In this document: positions 34,592 to 43,358 of the stretch, in pieces
Layout: the number at the start of each line of letters is the position of its first letter
Numbering within the stretch: position 1 is the first letter of the stretch
Origin: Calothrix parasitica NIES-267
GTDB lineage: Bacteria > Cyanobacteriota > Cyanobacteriia > Cyanobacteriales > Nostocaceae
NCBI RefSeq assembly: GCF_002368095.1
Contig: NZ_AP018228.1
Location: 1-64,000 of the forward strand
DNA: 64,000 nt
Reading direction: 5' to 3'
Made by a program: the position numbers and the translations under genes
Notes under the pieces: generated by a model
The model's input: only the letters and a program-made list of their open reading frames with translations
What the model was told of the DNA's origin: nothing
Database searches by the model: none

Positions 34592-35004
34592 GCACCTGGG
34601 TAATGTGGGCTTGGGTTGCCGTTTTTGGCAATCCATTTGCACTGGTGACGATTTCTGACTGAGCGAAGAGACCAATTTGGGGTGATACACTTACCTTTTT
34701 GAAAGCACTCCCTTTTAATTTCTTCTACCCGTAGTTGGTGTCTTTTTCTTAATTCGTCAGGAAACCAATCCGGATGTTCCCTGATTGTCATATTTTTCTC
34801 TTCTCTTATTTTGTATTCCAGTTCAGTAATGATATAAAAATGTAAAGCCTCCAAACATTCTTCAAAGGAGCCTTCTTCTAAGAGTAAAGCCGATTTATCT
34901 TCTCCTAACTCCCAAAGTTCCCAGTAATCTGAATAGGCAAATACATTTTTAATCTTTGATGAGGATATTGCCTTAAGTTCGCGCAATAAATTTTTCTTCG
35001 CCAT
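34588..35004 (-). CDS. Hypothetical protein overlapping the helicase 3' end
   Basis: 138 residues from the ATG at 35004 (MAKKNLLRELKAISS), preceded by GGTG. Charged, partly helical; the C-terminus is basic. Convergent overlap of four bases with the helicase gene, so the two stops share sequence. No family recognised. Confidence 0.5.
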   Translation of the reverse strand: MAKKNLLRELKAISSSKIKNVFAYSDYWELWELGEDKSALLLEEGSFEECLEALHFYIITELEYKIREEKNMTIREHPDWFPDELRKRHQLRVEEIKRECFQKGKCITPNWSLRSVRNRHQCKWIAKNGNPSPHYPGA

Positions 35005-35200
35005 TTTTTTGCACACCATATAGCTGCCCCTCACCTCATTTTGACATATGAGGAGGAATTCAAAGCCATTGTAGGGGCCGGACTGATTTAAGACGAGTCA
35101 ATGCAAAGACCGGCTTTTTTCGTTGGTGGTTTTACTGCATGAGAAAATTACAGATTATTTTACCAATTTTAAAGTATTAATTTTTACTATGATTTTTAGA

Positions 35201-37753
35201 TTAAAAGTCAGGAGGGGGTAATTGCTCCAGGTAGTCCCATAGCCCCAGTTCTCTGGCGTTAGTCACTAGCTCCTGGTGATGTGCAAACCACAATATAGCT
35301 TCCTGTTTCGCCGGATTATGGCTTGAAAAGAGCATCAAATAGTATTTGATTACATTTTCATAATCCTGCTTCTGCTGAGGCATCAAGCGGATATTTTTAA
35401 GAGCGAAAAACTCTTGGTGGTATTCTTTAGCTTTCTTTTGAGCCGCCAATTTAAAGTGGATAGCTTTTATGTATTCATCAGGGGTGAAACCAATTCTTTG
35501 GCAATTGTTGTTTTCAGAAAAATGTTCCACAGTTGTGGAAGTTTGTGAAACATTCTCCAGAAGTAGCGAATTGGAAGATTCCTCTTGAGGGGTCTGGGAG
35601 GAGCTAGAAGGCACAGAAGAATGGTTTTTCCCCTCTTCGAGGTTATCGGCTTCTCTAGATGTCTTATAAGCTGGGTGAGAGGACTTATCAGTATTTTCTG
35701 TATCTGGAGAACTGCCCGTTTTGATGATTGATAACTTATGCTTATCATTTTTTGGAGTCGAACCGCCGGATGAAGCTGATAAATTCTTCTTATCATTGAA
35801 TTGCTCAAAGCTGCATTGTGAGTAAATTATTTCAATTAAGAAGTTGAAATAGTTGAAATTAATTATTTCTGTTATTGAAAAAATTCCTGAAATTAAAATA
35901 TAAATAAAAATTATTTCCAGGTCTTGATTTTTCAGATTTGTAATAATTTGCAAAATCGCTTTTATCTCAAAGTCAGATTCTGACTGAAGTTTCTCAGTTA
36001 AAAAAATCAAAAATTTTAAATCAGTTATTTCTCCAGTTGAAAGAATTTGAAAAATCAGCAAGTAGAGAAAAATTACTTGTTCCCCAGATGACCACGCTTT
36101 CTCTTGGGGCTGCTGGTTATTGAAACCTATGATTTCACTTTCAGAGCTACTGGCGGCTGCGCCGCGAAGATCCGCAGCCTGCGGCTGCACCTCGTCATCG
36201 CTTACGCTTTCTCCGAGCCCGCCAACCTGGCAAGCAGGTGGCAAACATAAACCTTCATAGTAGGAGGTAACGTGTAAACGCTTGAAAGCTTCTCCCTGCA
36301 AAGGTTCTGGCTTTACTCCTGCTTTATCTAATAAATCGACAACCTGTAAACTCTCCCAAACCCGCTCAGGCGCTGATTTTCGCTCTTCTGATGCTGTATC
36401 CCACGGGTCTGGTAAAATCGAGTATTTTTCTACCCCTTTATCAGTGTTTACATCTTCTCTGTTTTCATATCCTGGGTGCCACAAAGGTAAATATTCTTTC
36501 TTGTGTAGTGTTGTTTGACTAACCCCTTTCCCATAAGCTGCTTTGGATTTTTTGATAATCGCTTGAGTACGCTTATAAGCCGTCTCGGGAAATGCCCCTT
36601 CACTTTTAAGCATGGCTATTACAGCCCGAATCCGCTCTATTGTTATAAGGTGGCGCTCTTTGGAAGGATGAAGTTGTATGACGTTATCAACTCCGTCTTT
36701 ACCAAACTGCTCTTTGTAAGTTCTTGGACGTGGGGGTTCACCTCTATAAGGATAATAAGGATAATTTTCGGCACTTCTTGCTCGCTCCCTTACCCGCTTT
36801 TCTATCTCGTGCTGGTGATTGCAAAATTCTGTATAACCTGAAGAACTAAGAGCAGTCGAGAGCATATACTCTACCAATTCTTCTCCTAGGTGGTGCTTAA
36901 AGATAATGCCATACTTAGCAAGAGCAAGTAACATATCGTTTGTTTGTCCGGAACCTGTCCAGCCTTGTTCAATCGTTTCTTCCAAATCCCAGCACCACTG
37001 CTCAGCTGAGTTTTTACCCCTTCTCAGATAATATTGTGCCGATAACCACTCCTGTGCTGCTTTTAATGCTTCCCCAAGAGATTCCATATCTTGAGAAGAA
37101 GCTGTTAAGTCTGCCCAATCTAGAAGTGTTTCCACGCTATTGGATATGGGTTGTAAATCCCAGTCAAGTAAAAATGAATTCTTTTGCAAAGGCAAACGGT
37201 GAGAACGAAAGCTCGTTTTTTTGTCAGGGTTGTAATGTTTGGGATTGGGGAATATTTCCAGTTGTCCGCTCTTAAGCCTAAACCCTGCTTGAAATAAAGT
37301 TTGTTTTACGGCTACTGCTAAAGCAATGGAGTAAACCGGGTAGGGCATAAAGTAGTACAAATGAATTCCTTCACTCTCACTGGAGTTAACTACTACTGCC
37401 CGAACCATACCTATATCTTCTAAGGCGTGTAAAATACCCTTGAAGTTCTCCCGGCTATTCTCCGGGTGATTTCTACTTTTACGGTCAATGTCCAGAACAA
37501 AGTAATTGGTGTACTTATCAAAACTTAATCCAAGTAATAGCTCTGGATCTTGATACTTTGACCAGATGTTTCGCGGTTCCATCGGATAGCGCTTTTCCGT
37601 GCGCCAAGAGGGTCGCTCTCCCCACTCCGGTACTAGTGCTTCAATAAAGCTCCAGCCATGATAGAAATACTGAATAAAACGTCTGCCCAATGCATCTTTA
37701 GGTAGCAAACGTTTGGATGATGAGTCATGGTAATCGTAAGCTGGCGCACCCAT
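35201..37753 (-). CDS. Primase-polymerase (AEP-type) plasmid replication protein
   Basis: 850 residues. The N-terminal ~330 residues carry archaeo-eukaryotic primase motifs: FVLDIDR with Asp88 and Asp90, then SSESEGIHLYYF with Gly129 and His131 (SxGxH), and LEIFP as the third acidic site. This is the plan of primase-polymerases acting as replication proteins on plasmids and phages. Residues ~450-560 are linker with a translated palindromic repeat (VQPQAADLRGAAA). Residues ~565-650 hold two tandem hydrophobic repeats of ~40 residues, very A+T rich, unlike the rest of the protein. A S/T/E-rich linker and a helical C-terminal domain follow. The direct repeats upstream (37874-37964) could be its origin or promoter. 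Confidence 0.75.
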   Translation of the reverse strand: MGAPAYDYHDSSSKRLLPKDALGRRFIQYFYHGWSFIEALVPEWGERPSWRTEKRYPMEPRNIWSKYQDPELLLGLSFDKYTNYFVLDIDRKSRNHPENSRENFKGILHALEDIGMVRAVVVNSSESEGIHLYYFMPYPVYSIALAVAVKQTLFQAGFRLKSGQLEIFPNPKHYNPDKKTSFRSHRLPLQKNSFLLDWDLQPISNSVETLLDWADLTASSQDMESLGEALKAAQEWLSAQYYLRRGKNSAEQWCWDLEETIEQGWTGSGQTNDMLLALAKYGIIFKHHLGEELVEYMLSTALSSSGYTEFCNHQHEIEKRVRERARSAENYPYYPYRGEPPRPRTYKEQFGKDGVDNVIQLHPSKERHLITIERIRAVIAMLKSEGAFPETAYKRTQAIIKKSKAAYGKGVSQTTLHKKEYLPLWHPGYENREDVNTDKGVEKYSILPDPWDTASEERKSAPERVWESLQVVDLLDKAGVKPEPLQGEAFKRLHVTSYYEGLCLPPACQVGGLGESVSDDEVQPQAADLRGAAASSSESEIIGFNNQQPQEKAWSSGEQVIFLYLLIFQILSTGEITDLKFLIFLTEKLQSESDFEIKAILQIITNLKNQDLEIIFIYILISGIFSITEIINFNYFNFLIEIIYSQCSFEQFNDKKNLSASSGGSTPKNDKHKLSIIKTGSSPDTENTDKSSHPAYKTSREADNLEEGKNHSSVPSSSSQTPQEESSNSLLLENVSQTSTTVEHFSENNNCQRIGFTPDEYIKAIHFKLAAQKKAKEYHQEFFALKNIRLMPQQKQDYENVIKYYLMLFSSHNPAKQEAILWFAHHQELVTNARELGLWDYLEQLPPPDF
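35808..36082. repeat. Tandem ~40-codon hydrophobic repeats inside the primase gene
   Basis: The segments starting IFLYLLIFQILSTGEIT and IFIYILISGIFSITEII align along their length, both ending in a ...SDFE/CSFE acid pattern. They are A+T richer than the flanking coding sequence and look like an internally duplicated insertion. Confidence 0.6.
36150..36240. repeat. G+C-rich palindromic repeat inserted in frame
   Basis: GCGGCTGCGCCGCGAAGATC and CGCAGCCTGCGGCTGCACCT are palindrome-rich and encode VQPQAADLRGAAA in the primase linker. The base composition is sharply higher in G+C than the surrounding gene, as expected for an inserted interspersed repeat that kept the frame. Confidence 0.65.
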
Positions 37754-38872
37754 AATAAAAATTAATGATGTTTACTTGTTTTATTTCTTGCCAGCACAAC
37801 AAGTAACCACAATCTGTGATAAGCTTAAACAAGAAATAATAAGTAGCGGTCTAACGGTCTATGCCGCCTCTCCAGTTGCTTTTTTAAGCTTTGGAAAGTG
37901 GTCTGCACTGTTAAGAAAGTGGTCTCAACTTCTATTTAGTTGCTCACTAGTTGCTTTTTTGCTTGTAAAACCTAGCGAGGTGAGAGTTAGTACTTTTAAT
38001 TGTTTCTATCTTCTCCTTTTGTGATTTTGGATTTTGTGAGCGGTTTTTGTTTGATTTTCGGGATTGTGAATTAAGTTTGGCGACTTTGGTACAGCAATCC
38101 CTAATACGTGATTAAGGTAATGAAAAATAAATCACGAGAGGCAATACGCCTTAAACCATCATACTCCTTGTGAAGTACTATTTCTCAAGGAGTATCACAA
38201 TTTTTATAGAAAAATATGTCTTGAGTAGGAATTTAGACTTATTCGCTTCAGCTAATACCTGTCACAACAGCTATTCAAGTAAACAATTGCAAATTTAGAT
38301 TGCCAGAATAGACCTTTTAGTATCTCAATCGTAGTGAATTATGGACACATAATTCCTATCAAAGCTCGCCCCACACCAAAGAAAAATCCCTGAGAAAATA
38401 GGTAATTACAATTAATTACAATTTTTCTTGCTGAGTTATTATCTGCTTTGTTTACATAAATAACTCGCCATTGTAGTAACTTCCCGGCATTGCGATAGTT
38501 GGGTGTTACCAGAAATATAAGCAACTATCACATCCTCGTATCTTGGTATATTAAACACAATAAGTAATAGATATTTTTAGCTTGCCCCAAAATTATCTCT
38601 ATCTAATTAACATTTTATCTACTCAATTCAAGAAATAAATATTATTTTTGGATACAAGGATATAGACACTTCTAATATTTATTAGATAGTAGCTTTCGCT
38701 ACTAACAAACTTGACTAAAAGTATTCCATAGAGCAGCATTCAGCCATTTATTCTCTTAAAATTAGCTTGTATCAGCGCGAAATCGCGCTGAAAGACTTGG
38801 TAAGTGGTAGCTTACAAAACAAGTAATAAATATCTTTACTTAAATAGTCAATAAGATAGCTCTTGGAGTAAA
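37754..38872. other. 1.1-kb intergenic region: direct repeats and hairpins, possible origin
   Basis: No gene supported. Near the primase start, GAAAGTGGTCT occurs twice 21 bp apart (about 37894 and 37915) between two AGTTGCTTTTTT copies (about 37874 and 37949). Further right are an ATACTCCTTG / CAAGGAGTAT stem with an A+T tail (38161-38195) and a perfect hairpin CAGCGCGA-AA-TCGCGCTG (38773-38790), ~85 bases past the integrase stop. The last could be part of the recombination site or of the integrase 3' region. Confidence 0.45.
37874..37964. repeat. Phased direct repeats upstream of the primase gene
   Basis: Two GAAAGTGGTCT units two helical turns apart, framed by AGTTGCTTTTTTAAGC and AGTTGCTTTTTTGCTT. 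Binding sites for the replication protein or a promoter regulator are likely uses. Confidence 0.5.
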
Positions 38873-40051
38873 TCAACCTTTCTTATCAGGAACAGACAGA
38901 AGCGGAGTAAAAGCATAATCACACTTTTGACACCTAAAGCGTTGATGCTGATTACCATCAGCCAGCACCTGGAACCCATCCTTAAGAAGCTCTTTGGATT
39001 TGCAATTGGGGCATTTTAGAACGGAATCCTTTGAAGGTCGCTTTTTATTTTGTTTTGTGGGTGTTTTCTTAACTGAGATATCTGGAAGATTCAGCAAATC
39101 AACTGCCTGCTTTTTGACCTTTTCTCCTCGTCTATCATATTTTGCAGTGGTATTGGGTGATGCGTGGTCAACTATTTTTTGTACAGTAACAATATCCACT
39201 CCCAAGTCCAGTAAATCGCTGATAAAAGTTCTTCTAAAATCATGGGGCGTAAATCCCTTCACCCCAGCCCGTTCTCCACGCCGCTGCAAAGCTCGCAATA
39301 TACCCTGGTCGCTCATCCTTCTATGAATAATTTTATGCCCTTTATTAAGAGGGTATAAAAGCGGACCAGGTTCTTTCCCCCTGATTACTAACCACTGTTT
39401 TATTACTTCTACTGCTTGTTTTGGAAGATACAGAATACGTTCTGAGTTACTTTTACTTCTTTGAATATTAAGAGAACGAGTACGAGATTTAAAATTACTT
39501 AAATCAAGATTTGTAACTTCACTGCGCCGTAACCCAACTGCCAGAACTCCTAAAAGGGCAGCATCCCTGGCTCCCAAATTAGAGTAATCATTTAAAGAAT
39601 TGTCCCATAACTTAAACACCTCAGAAGCATTAAGCGAGCGACCTTTAAGTAAACTTTTGCCGCTTATCGAACTGATATCAGCAGCTCGTGCATACTGCTC
39701 CCTGGTCATTAACTCCAGTCGCCATGCTTCCTTCAAAGTCCGCCGCAACGCACACAGCATCTTGTTCGCCATTGCCGGACTGTATTTTTCCATCAAAATA
39801 GAGCGGACAATAGCTGTATGCTGGTACTTCAGTTTTGACCAATCTAAAGTCGTTGCATCACATTCATTATCAGTTAATAACTTGGCGATCGCGTTCAGTG
39901 CCTCGCGCATTGTTCTACGGGAACCTTTGCCAAGCGAACGAATATAAACCTCAGCCGGATGCAGCGTTAAAGGCACTGGTTGTGTTAAGCCTAACGACTG
40001 GGAATTAAAACTGTAATTATCTCCAATGTTGTGCGGCTTCTCGTCGGACAT
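38873..40051 (-). CDS. Tyrosine recombinase with C-terminal zinc ribbon
   Basis: 392 residues. The SAM-like core-binding domain (residues ~30-120) is followed by the catalytic domain: LRRSEV (first Arg), a Lys in the beta hairpin (QRSKSNS), HDFRRTF (His-x-x-Arg), then VDHASPNTTAKYDRR with the His and the nucleophile Tyr. Unusually, after a basic linker there is a four-cysteine ribbon, CPNC...CQKC, of the kind found in IS1 InsA-type proteins. Function: site-specific integration, excision or dimer resolution. It is followed by a long gap with a perfect hairpin that may include its target. Confidence 0.85.
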   Translation of the reverse strand: MSDEKPHNIGDNYSFNSQSLGLTQPVPLTLHPAEVYIRSLGKGSRRTMREALNAIAKLLTDNECDATTLDWSKLKYQHTAIVRSILMEKYSPAMANKMLCALRRTLKEAWRLELMTREQYARAADISSISGKSLLKGRSLNASEVFKLWDNSLNDYSNLGARDAALLGVLAVGLRRSEVTNLDLSNFKSRTRSLNIQRSKSNSERILYLPKQAVEVIKQWLVIRGKEPGPLLYPLNKGHKIIHRRMSDQGILRALQRRGERAGVKGFTPHDFRRTFISDLLDLGVDIVTVQKIVDHASPNTTAKYDRRGEKVKKQAVDLLNLPDISVKKTPTKQNKKRPSKDSVLKCPNCKSKELLKDGFQVLADGNQHQRFRCQKCDYAFTPLLSVPDKKG

Positions 40052-40906
40052 CGCAAATTGTCGAACAGTTCACAAACCCATTTTCTAATAACTTGAGTAC
40101 ATATTTCAAATTTTATTTTTTCTTAACAGGTCTTTTATTATTTATGGGTTAATCTGCTTTATGAATATTGATAGTTAGTTTAAGTAAAAGTACATAAAAA
40201 CTTAATTTAGCAGTATAATTGCTGCGTTAAGATTTGTTGCGAGAAGCAGAGTTCTCTGAACTCATTTAGATTAAAGTAATACCCGTATAGCAATACTTTA
40301 CTTAATTTCAATTAAAAAAAGGAAAATTTTAAATTCTTGCGGTTTAAGTATCTTTAATAGCAGTTTGAGAAAGATTTACTGAGACAGGAAACGAGTAATA
40401 TATCATAAATGGAGACAAGATTACCGAGTTTCAATTTTCAACAATACTAAAGAATTTGTTAGTCAAAGCTTAAAACTTCTCACTCAAATAAGTGACAGAG
40501 CTTTCACTTTTATTCCTCAATTCTATTAATATTGAGTGCATTTTTTTCTAGCTTGGCTCCGTCTTAAGGTAGCAGCAAATCTCCACTCGATAAATGGGAT
40601 GGTTTCTAGCAGATTTTGAACAATATCATCTGCAATAAAATCAAGGAGTTCTTTATGTTCGGTTTCTGGTATCCAAAAGTTTAGTTTTAACCTGCATTAT
40701 CCCTTCGGTATGAATTCGCGCCTGGCTTATAAATTTTCGCGTGCAATATTCACAGTTAATTCCTATTAATTAGATTAAAGCTTCATAGTAACAAAAATTA
40801 TAATAAGATTACATTTTTTATCTACATGCTGTTAAAACTTTGCTATAGATAGCAACTATGATAAAGTGTGAAAAATTAAACACGCAATTAAGCATCTATA
40901 AATCCA
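40052..40906. other. Long intergenic region
   Basis: 855 bases, A+T rich, mostly without recognisable content apart from the gene remnant at 40511-40696 and the promoter region of the gene at 40907 (TATAGATAGCAACTATGATAA near 40853). Confidence 0.4.
40511..40696 (-). pseudogene. Possible gene remnant
   Basis: A 62-codon open stretch with protein-like composition (FWIPETEHKELLDFIADDIV, then ETIPFIEWRFAATLRRSQ) bounded by stops and without a start codon. It looks like the C-terminal piece of a lost gene; parent family not recognised. Chance open frame is possible. Confidence 0.25.
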
Positions 40907-41461
40907 ATGGTTCAGATTAAAGCTTTCGACCCTTTTAAGCTGAATACGGAGCTAAAGCGACATCAACCAAGCGAAGAAACGCTTAGATATCAAGAAGAGC
41001 TTTTAAATAAGATATTGATTGAGCAAGATTTAGAAGCTCTTCAGAAAGAGCTGGTTGCGTCGCCTGCGAATAAATATAAAAAGAAGAAAAAGAAAACACA
41101 TCATAATGAACAACCATTCAATAATCAAACAGTCTTAATTAAGTCAGGAGAAGTAAAAGCTTTGGCTAAGATAGAGATTAATTTAAAATTTTCTGAACTT
41201 CCAAAGGCGGAGCCTGCTGAGAATAAAAAAGTTAAGTTGTTTTTTAAAGACAAAGATAACGATGAAAATGAATACGCTTCTCTAGTGAATAGAAGAAGCT
41301 GGAATAAAGCAGTTTCTCGGGTTGAAGGGATTGAAGCATCGGATGGGGAATGGACTGGAGTTGTTGCTGGAAAATTAAAGGTTGACGGTGGGTTTTTAAC
41401 CGTTGTAGAGGCAGGGATTCAAATTTTTGAGAAGAAAAAAAAGGAAGAAAAAGAAGAGTAG
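40907..41461 (+). CDS. Hypothetical lysine-rich protein
   Basis: 184 residues. Charged throughout, with a KKKKKK run near residue 60 and an acidic/basic end (EKKKKEEKEE). The C-terminal ~70 residues (SLVNRRSWNKAVSRVEGI..., GEWTGVVAGKLKVDGGFLTVV) look like a small beta domain. Single gene followed by a clear terminator. Function unknown. Confidence 0.55.
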   Translation: MVQIKAFDPFKLNTELKRHQPSEETLRYQEELLNKILIEQDLEALQKELVASPANKYKKKKKKTHHNEQPFNNQTVLIKSGEVKALAKIEINLKFSELPKAEPAENKKVKLFFKDKDNDENEYASLVNRRSWNKAVSRVEGIEASDGEWTGVVAGKLKVDGGFLTVVEAGIQIFEKKKKEEKEE

Positions 41462-41492
41462 AATTGAATACACGTAGATGCACCATGATTAA

Positions 41493-41528
41493 ACCACCTT
41501 CAACTGCCCCCCAGAAGGTGGTATTTTT
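41493..41528 (+). terminator. Rho-independent terminator
   Basis: ACCACCTTC / GAAGGTGGT stem (41493-41501, 41514-41522) followed by ATTTTTAT, 32 bases after the stop of the lysine-rich gene. Confidence 0.85.
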
Positions 41529-41594
41529 ATCGTCGAAGAAGGAGGATTTTGAATTTTAAATTGTTTCGGTTATGGGAAAGGAACGTGCAAGCTG

Positions 41595-41682
41595 ACTAAA
41601 TTCTTGAACTGGGTATACGGCGCATCGAACAGCAGTTTAATGATTCCTGAAGCACCGCCGCGATGCTTCACTACGCTCACTT
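41595..41682 (-). pseudogene. Duplicated 3' fragment of dnaB
   Basis: About 88 bases with roughly ten mismatches to 43375-43462, the 3' end of the DnaB gene; both copies read toward the left and encode KHRGGASG...LLFDAPYTQFKN. No start or catalytic part remains. The XRE and methyltransferase genes lie exactly between this fragment and the intact dnaB, which shows how that cassette arrived or was rearranged. Confidence 0.85.
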
Positions 41683-41738
41683 TTTTTTAACATGGTATAG
41701 CTAACCTTAATAACTTATTTGTTTTAGATATTAAAAAT

Positions 41739-41996
41739 TCAACTATTAGAAACGTATTTCTTCATTAAATACTGTCCTTGTTGCCCCATTTCTGTCAGCA
41801 TTCCTTCAACCTTCTCCATAGCCAAAGGTGAAGGTTTAGAGCGCCCATTTTCCCAACGATTAATTGTTAAACAAGTCACGCCTAATTTAGCTGCAAATTT
41901 CTCCTGGGTTAATCCCAAAGAATTTCGCAACTCACGAATGAGTTTGCCTAACAAAGCCGAAAGTTCGATTATCTCGTTGATTTGGGATTGGGACAT
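41739..41996 (-). CDS. XRE-family transcriptional regulator
   Basis: 85 residues. Helix-turn-helix of the Cro/C1 type: LGKLIRELRNSLGLTQEKFAAKLGVTCLTINRWENGR. A lone DNA-binding domain without a sensor part. It starts 33 bases after the methyltransferase gene on the same strand and probably forms a two-gene cassette with it, in the manner of controller proteins of modification genes. Confidence 0.8.
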   Translation of the reverse strand: MSQSQINEIIELSALLGKLIRELRNSLGLTQEKFAAKLGVTCLTINRWENGRSKPSPLAMEKVEGMLTEMGQQGQYLMKKYVSNS

Positions 41997-42029
41997 GATG
42001 CACCTGCTTTTGAAGCCAAGGAAATTTTA

Positions 42030-43352
42030 TCAAACTACCACTCCTAAAAATTTCAAAATTTCCTTTACTGGTGCTTTCTCCCCTTCCAGCCTTTGCACCT
42101 GGGATAATAACCTTTTTGGAATATACTTTGAAGACTTAACTAGGCGATCGCCATCTTGCCAAACCTCATAGTGGTAATAAGCCTCGCGGTATTCCTTACC
42201 TTTTTTAGTGACTGTACGGTAATAAATAGAGCCGCTGCCGTTGCCTTTACGTCGTCGAGTTTTCCTAGGGGATATCTCCAACTCCAACTTATCCCCTAGG
42301 AATTTTTCATCCTCGATTTCAAGAGGGGATATATTTTCGTTTAACTTATCCCCGCTTGACTGACTCGGCACAGACACAAAACCATGCGGTTCAAACACAT
42401 CTTTAAAACGTTGCCAATTCTCCCCCCAATAAACCAACACATGAGACTGTCGTGCGGCATTCTTAGGTTGATAGTCTTTACCTAGAAATTTAATTCGTCC
42501 AGTCCAAAAGCAGGTGGGTTGAGATTTTAATAGCGGAGAGAGCCATTTAGTATCGGTGGCAGCCGGGACAAGAGCAATCGCCTCCGTAATTTGTCCCGAT
42601 TCAAACTCAGTTTGGAGCTTTTTCATCCACACGCCAGGGCGGCTATAGGGAGGGTTCATAAACACTCGCCCTTCCCAATCTCTAACTAATCCATCATCAG
42701 CAGCCGTATAATGTTTTTCTGCCTCCAGGTGTTTACCATCATCCGCGCAGGGGTCGAGGTCAACTGTTCCTAACACCTGGACTACTAGTTCAAAGATGTG
42801 GGGTGGCGTATACCAACAATCAGAGGATTTGGATTTACTCTTTTTTGGTAGTGAGTTTGAGGCAGGTTTTTCTAAATATTGTTCTCCGTTAGTAGAAGTA
42901 ACGTTAAAAAGTCCCTGCTTCCCTTTAACTGCAAACGGTTCTGTAATTGGTTGGATATTTTTTAGCTTCCAGGCATAACGCCCAACTTGCCAATCACCAC
43001 AGAGTATTTCAGTTTGGGACTGTTGGCTGATAAATTCGGGGGTCATCTCGATGCAGTCAACCAAATCGCAGATAGCAAGAGCATAACCACGCGGGAAATT
43101 AGTTTCGTCCCAATCTGGTAACTTAACCTCGCTACCAACTTTCAAATATTGTTGGTATTGATCCTTGGTGGATTTGGCAGCCGAGCAAATTAATAACTTA
43201 CCCCGGTAGTTAGTCTTCCAGCTTCTGGTTTCGTAATGTTTAAAGCCCAGGGGAATTAATGATGCCCACGGCTGCCATAAACTAATCGCTTTTACAGTGT
43301 TGAACTTTGATGTGGAATACCGCTTTTTCGATAAGAAAGCTCCTCGCATCAT
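42030..43352 (-). CDS. ASCH domain fused to phage-type N6-adenine DNA methyltransferase
   Basis: 440 residues. Residues ~20-150 form an ASCH/PUA-like domain (KAISLWQPWASLI...HYETRSWKTNYRGKLLICSAAK). Residues ~180-335 match the phage Dam-like methyltransferase family: CWYTPPHIFELV, LDPCADD, the catalytic NPPY (VFMNPPYSRP), IALVPAATDTKW, GRIKF. A basic C-terminal segment with GSGSIYYRTVTKKGKEYREAYYHYEVW resembles DNA-contacting arms. Methylates adenine in duplex DNA; the ASCH part may read RNA or modified bases. No restriction nuclease is next to it. Six bases separate it from dnaB. Confidence 0.85.
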   Translation of the reverse strand: MMRGAFLSKKRYSTSKFNTVKAISLWQPWASLIPLGFKHYETRSWKTNYRGKLLICSAAKSTKDQYQQYLKVGSEVKLPDWDETNFPRGYALAICDLVDCIEMTPEFISQQSQTEILCGDWQVGRYAWKLKNIQPITEPFAVKGKQGLFNVTSTNGEQYLEKPASNSLPKKSKSKSSDCWYTPPHIFELVVQVLGTVDLDPCADDGKHLEAEKHYTAADDGLVRDWEGRVFMNPPYSRPGVWMKKLQTEFESGQITEAIALVPAATDTKWLSPLLKSQPTCFWTGRIKFLGKDYQPKNAARQSHVLVYWGENWQRFKDVFEPHGFVSVPSQSSGDKLNENISPLEIEDEKFLGDKLELEISPRKTRRRKGNGSGSIYYRTVTKKGKEYREAYYHYEVWQDGDRLVKSSKYIPKRLLSQVQRLEGEKAPVKEILKFLGVVV

Positions 43353-43358
43353 CCCAGA

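Noticed and set aside
37776-38024. 82-codon plus-strand frame upstream of the primase gene
   Set aside because: Composed largely of the direct repeats, with repeated low-complexity hydrophobic runs; no ribosome site. Better explained as regulatory repeat sequence.
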